Assembly (NCBI GenBank): GCA_043744215.1
Contig: JAYTVC010000049.1
Location: 1-64,000, forward strand
Source: JBEEJL01 sp043744215
GTDB taxonomy: Bacteria > Pseudomonadota > Gammaproteobacteria > Burkholderiales > JBEEJL01
Reading direction: 5' to 3'
DNA length: 64,000 nt
The notes under the pieces are model-generated. The model was given only the letters and a program-made list of their open reading frames with translations, ran no database searches and had not been told where the DNA came from. Both the position numbers and the translations under genes were made by a program. Shown here in pieces: positions 58,684 through 64,000 of this stretch; position 1 is the first letter of the stretch, and every line of letters begins with the position of its first letter.

Positions 58684-59886
58684 TTAAACCTTTTCAATTA
58701 CCATTGCTAATCCTTGTCCTACACCGATACAAAGACTGATCACGGCGTAGCGGCCATTGCGCCGCTGCAATTCGCGCGCAACAGTTAAAGCCAAGCGCGC
58801 GCCAGAGCAGCCTAACGGATGGCCGATGGCGATGGCGCCGCCGTTGGGGTTGACGCGCTTGTCGTCGAAATCGACTTTTAGTAAATGCAAACAGCCCAGC
58901 ACTTGCGCGGCGAAGGCTTCGTTGATTTCGATGATGTCCATGTCTTTCAGGGTAAGTCCTGCGCGCTGCAAGGCTTTCGGGATGGCATACGCTGGGCCGA
59001 CGCCCATGATACGCGGCTCGATACCTGCGGAAGCTGCTGACAAAATTTTTGCTATCGGTTTGACGCCGGCTTTATCGCCAACGCTTTTGTTGCCGATAAA
59101 TAACGCCGCTGCGCCGTCGTTGATGCCCGAGGCATTGCCTGCGGTGGTGACGCCGCCGTCGAATAGCGGCTTCATTTTTTGCAACACGTCGAAGTTGGAA
59201 TCCGCGCGCGGGTGTTCGTCCTCATTCACTACCATCGGCGGAGTTTTTTTGCCGGTGGCAACGCTGATGGCGTGAATTTCACCGGCAAAAAATCCGGCGG
59301 CTTTGGCAGCGGCGTATTTGGCTTGCGATGCCGCCGCGAAAATATCCGACGCCTCACGAGTGATGCCAAATTGTTTCGCCACGTTGTCGGATGTTTCCGG
59401 CATGGTGTCGCCGCCGAATTGCGTGGTGATTTTGGGGTTGGGAAAACGTGCACCGATGGTGGAATCAAAAATTTTAATGTCGCGGCTGTAGGCGCTTTCG
59501 GCTTTTGCCATGACTATCGGGGCGCGGCTCATGCTCTCGACGCCACCCGCGATGTAGAGTTCGCCTTCGCTGCAGCTCACCGCCCGCGCGGCGTCGATAA
59601 CGGCTTGTAATCCGCTGGCGCATAAACGATTCACCGTCGCGCCGCCTACCGCGGGCGGCAAGCCTGCTAGCAACGCAGCGTGGCGCGCGATGTTACGCGC
59701 GTCTTCGCCTGCCTGATTGGTGTTGCCAAGAATCACGTCTTCGATTTGGTCCGGCTTAAATGCCGAGCGGGCGACGAGGGCTTTGATAACTTCGGCAGCA
59801 AGGTCATCGGGACGTACACTGGCGAGTTTGCCTGCGTGGCGGCCGATAGGGGAACGAAGTCCGTCGTAGAGATAGGCGTTAAGCAT
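58684..59886 (-). CDS. Acetyl-CoA acyltransferase (thiolase)
   Basis: 400 residues. Cys89 in NRLCASGLQAV is the acyl-accepting nucleophile; the second Cys and His are in ISLCIGVGQG and IAIGHPLGCSGARL, with GGGIALGHP-like NPNGGAIAIGHPLG. NTNQAGEDARNIARHAALLAGLP is like beta-ketoadipyl-CoA/FadA-type degradative thiolases. It cleaves 3-ketoacyl-CoA with CoA. It is divergent from an acyl-CoA dehydrogenase gene. Confidence 0.93.
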   Translation of the reverse strand: MLNAYLYDGLRSPIGRHAGKLASVRPDDLAAEVIKALVARSAFKPDQIEDVILGNTNQAGEDARNIARHAALLAGLPPAVGGATVNRLCASGLQAVIDAARAVSCSEGELYIAGGVESMSRAPIVMAKAESAYSRDIKIFDSTIGARFPNPKITTQFGGDTMPETSDNVAKQFGITREASDIFAAASQAKYAAAKAAGFFAGEIHAISVATGKKTPPMVVNEDEHPRADSNFDVLQKMKPLFDGGVTTAGNASGINDGAAALFIGNKSVGDKAGVKPIAKILSAASAGIEPRIMGVGPAYAIPKALQRAGLTLKDMDIIEINEAFAAQVLGCLHLLKVDFDDKRVNPNGGAIAIGHPLGCSGARLALTVARELQRRNGRYAVISLCIGVGQGLAMVIEKV

Positions 59887-60042
59887 ATTTTTGCTGTCCG
59901 ATGTGGTTTTATCAGGCGGTTTTGATGTTTTGATGTAAGTTATTTTACTCTATTTCCATAGCGCAACTATACATTGACGACCCGCTACGCATTAGTGTCC
60001 AATGTGCTTATATAAGACAACATCAAACTATACCCATCCCCG

Positions 60043-61200
60043 TTGATACGCGACCCGCAAATTCTCGATGCATTGCTCTCCGCCGTTGCGCGCTTTGTGC
60101 GTGAACGCCTGGTGCCAAACGAAAATCTTGTCGCAGATAGCGATGAGGTTCCTCCTGTTATCGTCAATGAAATGAAATCGCTCGGGTTGTTCGGCTTCGC
60201 CATTCCCGAGCAATACGGCGGCCTTGGTTTGACGATGGAAGAGGAAGTGTTGCTCGCAATGGCGTTAGGCAAGACCTCGCCCGCATTCCGCTCACTGGTT
60301 GGTACGAATAACGGCATTGGTGCACAAGGCATTTTGATTGACGGCACGGAAGAACAAAAAAAATATTACCTGCCTAAACTCGCGTCGGGAGAAATTATCG
60401 GTTCATTTGCATTGACTGAGCCCGATTCGGGCTCTGACGCGGCATCGCTCAAAACTTCTGCCAAACGCGACGGTGAATATTACATTCTTAATGGCAGCAA
60501 GCGTTACATTACCAATGCTCCGGAGGCAGATATTTTCACTGTCATGGCGCGCACCAATGCAGATATCAAAGGATCTGGCGGCATCTCGGCTTTCATTGTG
60601 GAAAAAAATACGCCGGGATTATCGCTCGGCAAAAATGATAAAAAAATGGGCCAGCGTGGCGCGCATACTTGTGATGTCAATTTCGACCACTGCCGCATTC
60701 CCGCCAGGCAGCTTATTGGTGGCAAAGAAGGCGTCGGTTTCAAAACTGCGATGAAAGTTTTGGATAAAGGGCGTTTACATATTTCTGCCGTCTGCGTCGG
60801 CGCGGCAGAACGCATGCTGGCTGACGCATTGAAATACGCCATGGACCGCGAACAATTTGGCCAACCTATCGCGGATTTCCAATTGATACAAGCCATGCTT
60901 GCCGACAGTAAAACCGAAATTTATGCTGCGTGGTGCATGGTGCTCGACGCAGCGCGCCAGCGCGACGAAGGCAAAGACATCAGCACGCAAGCTAGTTGCA
61001 GCAAACTGTTCGCCAGTGAAATGTGCGGACGGGTGGCGGATCGCGCGGTGCAGATTCATGGCGGTGCAGGCTATATTGCCGACTACGGCATCGAACGCTT
61101 TTATCGCGACGTGCGTTTGTTCCGCTTGTATGAAGGCACGAGCCAGATTCAGCAACTAGTAATTGCAAGGAATATGATTCGGGATGCGAAGGCGGACTGA
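60043..61200 (+). CDS. Acyl-CoA dehydrogenase
   Basis: 385 residues. FALTEPDSGSDAASLKTSA and YILNGSKRYITNAPEAD are the flavin motifs; YEGTSQIQQLVIARNMI carries the catalytic Glu near the C terminus. This is a stand-alone dehydrogenase of the short/branched-chain type. The only possible start after the in-frame stop at 60013 is TTG 60043 (MIRDPQILDALL), with no clear ribosome site. It is divergent from thiolase. Confidence 0.88.
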   Translation: MIRDPQILDALLSAVARFVRERLVPNENLVADSDEVPPVIVNEMKSLGLFGFAIPEQYGGLGLTMEEEVLLAMALGKTSPAFRSLVGTNNGIGAQGILIDGTEEQKKYYLPKLASGEIIGSFALTEPDSGSDAASLKTSAKRDGEYYILNGSKRYITNAPEADIFTVMARTNADIKGSGGISAFIVEKNTPGLSLGKNDKKMGQRGAHTCDVNFDHCRIPARQLIGGKEGVGFKTAMKVLDKGRLHISAVCVGAAERMLADALKYAMDREQFGQPIADFQLIQAMLADSKTEIYAAWCMVLDAARQRDEGKDISTQASCSKLFASEMCGRVADRAVQIHGGAGYIADYGIERFYRDVRLFRLYEGTSQIQQLVIARNMIRDAKAD

Positions 61201-61259
61201 CGCCAAAGCAAATTGGAAACAGAAATTTTTCCTGTTGCGGGAAGGAATTTCAAGTTGCA

Positions 61260-61712
61260 GTGAAAGACATGGCGAAATCCGACAATATTTCTGATAACGA
61301 AAATCCAATCGTCGGCTTCAATGATTCTCTCGGCTTTAAGGTCGTGGAGTGGAAACCGGACTATGTCGTGATCGAATTTGTAATCCAGGGCCATCACCGC
61401 AATCGCAGTGGTCTGTTGCATGGCGGTGTGATCGCCACGTTGATTGACGCGGCTTGCGGCTATGCCGGTTGTTACTGTTCGGTGAAGGACAATATGCGGC
61501 TCGCAGTTACCTTGTCGCTGACCACCAGCTATATCGGCAGCGCGACTTCAGGCACGATTCGAGCCATCGGTAAAAAACGTGGTGGCGGCCGGAAAATATT
61601 TGCGGCGACGGCAGAAGTATTTAACGAGCAGGACGAGTTGCTGGCCGTGGGCGAATCCACTTATCGCTATTCGCCGGGCAGTGAAGATGAGGCGGGGATT
61701 GCTGTAAAATGA
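61260..61712 (+). CDS. Hotdog-fold thioesterase (PaaI-like)
   Basis: 150 residues. GLLHGGVIATLIDAACGYAGC is the HGG and catalytic Asp block of PaaI-type thioesterases; LSLTTSYIGSATSGTIRAIG follows. GTG 61260 and ATG 61269 are both possible starts; GAAGGA at 61241 slightly favours GTG. It hydrolyses aryl- or acyl-CoA. It is 59 bases after the dehydrogenase stop, likely co-transcribed. Confidence 0.85.
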   Translation: MKDMAKSDNISDNENPIVGFNDSLGFKVVEWKPDYVVIEFVIQGHHRNRSGLLHGGVIATLIDAACGYAGCYCSVKDNMRLAVTLSLTTSYIGSATSGTIRAIGKKRGGGRKIFAATAEVFNEQDELLAVGESTYRYSPGSEDEAGIAVK

Positions 61713-61753
61713 CAATATATATGAAGTGCAGCGCACCGTAAAAGGAGATTGCT

Positions 61754-62545
61754 ATGAACGACAACGTGAAACTGCCGCAATCGCAACTCGGCATGAATCT
61801 GCCGCAGCCACCCGCATTCAAAACCCTTGAAGAAGAGCGCTTGTACCGCAAACAAAAACTTGCCGGTGCGTTTCGATTGTTTTCCAAATTCGGATTCGAT
61901 GAAGGTGTGGCAGGGCACATCACGGCGCGCGACCCGGAGTTCACTGATTCGTTTTGGGTGAATCCATTCGGTATGCATTTTTCGCAAATCAAGGCGTCAG
62001 ACCTGATTCGCGTATCGCATACGGGCGAAGTGGTCGAGGGCAACAGGCCCGTCAACGGCGCGGCGTTTGCTATTCATTCGCAAGTGCATGCGGCACGGGC
62101 CGATTGTGTGGCGGCGGCGCATTCGCATTCGTTGTATGGCAAGAGCTGGTCAACGCTGGGGCGTTTGCTTGATCCGATTACGCAGGATGTTTGCGCGTTT
62201 TATAAAAGCCATTCGCTGTTCAACGATTACACCGGTGTGGTGCTCGACACCAGCGAGGGCGCGCGTATCGGCAAAGCCTTGGGTGACAACAAAGCGGTGA
62301 TTTTGCAAAATCACGGCTTGCTCACAGTCGGCCACACGGTGGATGAAGCAGCTTGGTGGTTTATTACCATGGAGCGTTCGTGTCAGGCGCAATTGCTGGC
62401 GGAAGCAGCGGGTAAGCCGATTTTGATCGACGATAAAAATGCATCGCTCACCTGCTCGCAAGTCGGTTCGCATTTCGCCGGATGGTTTCAGTTTCAACCG
62501 CTCTGGGATCGCATCGTCAAGGAACAGCCGGATTTATTTGGTTAG
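61754..62545 (+). CDS. Class II aldolase/adducin-family protein
   Basis: 263 residues. HITARDPEF, HSHSLYGKSWSTLG with the metal-binding H-x-H and LQNHGLLTVG with the third His form the Zn site of fuculose-aldolase/adducin-family proteins. It could be an aldolase, epimerase or decarboxylase of a small hydroxy-carbonyl compound. AAAGGAGAT precedes the ATG. Confidence 0.87.
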   Translation: MNDNVKLPQSQLGMNLPQPPAFKTLEEERLYRKQKLAGAFRLFSKFGFDEGVAGHITARDPEFTDSFWVNPFGMHFSQIKASDLIRVSHTGEVVEGNRPVNGAAFAIHSQVHAARADCVAAAHSHSLYGKSWSTLGRLLDPITQDVCAFYKSHSLFNDYTGVVLDTSEGARIGKALGDNKAVILQNHGLLTVGHTVDEAAWWFITMERSCQAQLLAEAAGKPILIDDKNASLTCSQVGSHFAGWFQFQPLWDRIVKEQPDLFG

Positions 62546-62557
62546 AAATTAAATCTC

Positions 62558-62697
62558 ACCACAGAGACACAGAGACACAGAGTAATGCAAAAAGCCTAAA
62601 CCTTTGGCTAAAATTGATTGTTATGTAACTATATGATTTTATTGAATAATTATTGTTATAGATTTTGCCTTTCTCTGTGTCTCTGTGCCTCTGTGGT
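62558..62697. repeat. Inverted repeat of the ACAGAGAC family enclosing an AT-rich element
   Basis: Arms 62558-62582 (ACCACAGAGACACAGAGACA then CAGAG) and 62673-62697 are inverted copies with one mismatch. Between them lies AT element copy 11. A 63-codon open frame here is not a gene. Confidence 0.85.
62625..62653 (+). repeat. AT-rich intergenic element, copy 11
   Basis: GTAACTATATGATTTTATTG then AATAATTAT. It lies inside the ACAGAGAC inverted repeat, 81 bases before the GST-like start. Confidence 0.75.
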
Positions 62698-62733
62698 AAA
62701 GTTTTTAAGTCAAAATAACTAACAGGAAAATCA

Positions 62734-63672
62734 ATGACCGAAATCATTCTCCACCATTACCCGATGTCGCCCTTTGCGGAAAAAATCCGCCTCATCATGG
62801 GCTACAAAAAACTCCAATGGAGCAGCGTGATCATTCCTGCCATCATGCCCAAGCCCGATGTGATCGCGCTCACCGGCGGCTATCGGCGCACGCCCATTTT
62901 ACAAATCGGCGCAGATATTTATTGCGACACGACACTTATCGCGCGCGTGCTGGAAGAAATCAAGCATGTGCCCACGCTGTATCCGGCGCGTAGCAATGCG
63001 GCGGCGAATGCGGCGGCGGCTTGGGCTGACCAGCATTTGTTTGTGGCGTCTGTTGCTGTCGCCATGCAGCCTGCAGGTTTCATGGCCATGTTCAAAAGCA
63101 TGAGCGAAGCGCAATTGAATGCGTTCAAGGAAGACCGCGCTGCTTTTCGAAAAGGCCCGGTGACGCGCCCGACATTATCGGAAGCGCGTGCGACGGTGAC
63201 AACTACCTTGCAACAATTGGAAAGCCAATTTGCTGCGGGAGAAAAATATATTGTGGGCGACGTGCCCAGCATTGCTGATTTTTCTTTTTATCATTGCCTG
63301 TGGTTTATTTTGCGTGCGGGGCCGATTGCCGATATTTTCGATCACTATCCGCGAGTGCATGATTGGCTCGCTCGCATGAACGCATTCGGCCATGGCGAAG
63401 CGGAAGACATGTCCAGCGCCGATGCGGTGAATCACGCGCGCAGTTCCACCCACATGGGCGATTTTGTCGGTACGCCCGATTTGCCCGATGGCGTCGCGTT
63501 TGGCGACAAGGTAAGCGTTTCGCCGTCTGACTACGGCATTGATCCGACGGTTGGCGAACTCGTGCTGGCCCGGCCGGATGAAATCGCCATTCGTCGTGTG
63601 GATGTCCGTGCAGGCGAAGTCATCGTGCATTTTCCCCGTGCCGGTTATCAGGTGAAACGCGCCGATGCCTGA
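62734..63672 (+). CDS. Glutathione S-transferase family protein
   Basis: 312 residues. HHYPMSPFAEKIRLIMGYKKL is the GST N-terminal active-site region (Ser in the PMSPFAEK loop), followed by TPILQIGADIYCDTTLIARVLE (cis-Pro and the D/S-T-x-x-I glutathione site). The extra C-terminal domain (from about residue 215, TPDLPDGVAFGDKVSVSP and VRAGEVIVHFPRAGYQV) is larger than in ordinary GSTs. Substrate unknown. The stop overlaps the next gene by 8 bases. Confidence 0.82.
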   Translation: MTEIILHHYPMSPFAEKIRLIMGYKKLQWSSVIIPAIMPKPDVIALTGGYRRTPILQIGADIYCDTTLIARVLEEIKHVPTLYPARSNAAANAAAAWADQHLFVASVAVAMQPAGFMAMFKSMSEAQLNAFKEDRAAFRKGPVTRPTLSEARATVTTTLQQLESQFAAGEKYIVGDVPSIADFSFYHCLWFILRAGPIADIFDHYPRVHDWLARMNAFGHGEAEDMSSADAVNHARSSTHMGDFVGTPDLPDGVAFGDKVSVSPSDYGIDPTVGELVLARPDEIAIRRVDVRAGEVIVHFPRAGYQVKRADA

Positions 63673-64000
63673 TATTGAATCGTCTTCGTCCACCAAAATG
63701 TATCAAGCGCACAAACTGGGCCGTTCCGAATTCATCACCATTCGCGGTTTGCGTTATCACATTCACTTGTGGGGCGATGACGCGAAACCGAAACTATTTT
63801 TATTTCACGGCTGGATGGATGTGGGCGCGTCATTTCAGTTTCTTGTCGACGCATTTAAAAAAGAATGGCATGTCATCGCCCCCGACTGGCGCGGCTTCGG
63901 TCTTTCCGAATGGCCGCAGGATGGCTATTACTTTCCCGATTATATTGGCGACATGGATGCCATCATCGACCATTACTCGCCCGATGAACCGATTAATCTT
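63665..64000 (+). CDS. Alpha/beta hydrolase (5' part only; runs off window)
   Basis: 112 codons visible, starting MPDIESSSSTKMYQAHKLGR at ATG 63665, in frame to the edge. LFLFHGWMDVGASFQFL gives the HG oxyanion motif and VIAPDWRGFGLSEWP the strand before the nucleophile; the catalytic triad lies beyond the window. It overlaps the GST-like gene by 8 bases, implying coupled translation. Confidence 0.8.
   Translation, partial: MPDIESSSSTKMYQAHKLGRSEFITIRGLRYHIHLWGDDAKPKLFLFHGWMDVGASFQFLVDAFKKEWHVIAPDWRGFGLSEWPQDGYYFPDYIGDMDAIIDHYSPDEPINL

Noticed and set aside
62556..62747. A 63-codon minus-strand open frame
   Set aside because: It covers the ACAGAGAC inverted repeat and AT element and ends in repeat-coded residues; no ribosome site or family resemblance.

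Overview
The window is a 64 kb piece of a proteobacterial chromosome, most like a beta- or gammaproteobacterium. Evidence for this is the complete-looking Tad/Flp pilus operon, twin-arginine and lipoprotein signals of Gram-negative type, secretin, MaoC/NodN, DUF3617-like and KTSC proteins, and a poly-3-hydroxybutyrate oligomer hydrolase. I cannot assign a genus. No rRNA, tRNA, CRISPR array, phage or transposase gene was found. Genes are dense, with many ATGA or TAATG overlaps.

Layout. (1) 1-435: 5' part of a MaoC/NodN-type dehydratase gene running off the left edge. (2) 633-13970: a Tad/Flp tight-adherence pilus locus, all on the plus strand. It encodes two long Flp pilins, Tad-type pseudopilins, a short third pilin-like protein, CpaB, secretin CpaC, an FHA-TadA fusion, TadB, TadC, DUF192 and TadE, and ends with an accessory secreted protein and a DUF3617-like protein before a strong terminator. 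Two near-identical CRP-type boxes precede flp and the third pilin gene. No prepilin peptidase, TadZ/CpaE or TadD gene is in the window. (3) 14058-16661: aldo/keto reductase, GNAT, alpha/beta hydrolase and a KTSC protein.

(4) 16688-29050: a compact 13-gene island of oxygenases and acyl-group enzymes. It has two Rieske oxygenases, a left-handed beta-helix acyltransferase-like protein, a GH3-type acyl-adenylating amide synthetase, a ferritin-like diiron protein, an SDR, a PAP2 phosphatase, an N-acyl-D-amino-acid-deacylase-like amidohydrolase with a membrane tail, an NTF2-like protein, a fatty-acid-hydroxylase, an AurF-like diiron protein and a dedicated [2Fe-2S] ferredoxin. I do not recognise it as a described pathway; it is the best candidate for a new biosynthetic system, perhaps an oxidised N-acyl or amide lipid (inference).

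(5) 29131-36863: acyl-CoA catabolism. A minus-strand operon encodes two acyl-CoA dehydrogenases, MaoC, a ComB-like protein, a DECR2-like reductase, an ECH1-like dienoyl-CoA isomerase and a conserved protein; a CoA-transferase is divergent. (6) 36996-47449: MFS transporter, a cargo gene bracketed by inverted then direct repeats, thioesterase, two SDRs, amidase, acyl-CoA synthetase, AI-2E-type permease and a GST. (7) 47597-57318: quinone oxidoreductase, a Tat-exported GMC dehydrogenase pair, ribbon-helix-helix protein, glyoxalase, alpha/beta hydrolase, crotonase, 3HB-oligomer hydrolase and a CaiB-type CoA-transferase. (8) 57520-64000: NERD protein, thiolase, acyl-CoA dehydrogenase, hotdog thioesterase, class II aldolase, GST and the start of an alpha/beta hydrolase.

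Taken together, the second half supplies activation, dehydrogenation, hydration, oxidation and thiolysis of unusual acyl-CoAs. A striking feature across the window is an AT-rich element of about 28 bp, with eleven clear copies, all intergenic or touching a start or stop codon. Several families of GC-rich hairpin repeats occupy the remaining intergenic space.
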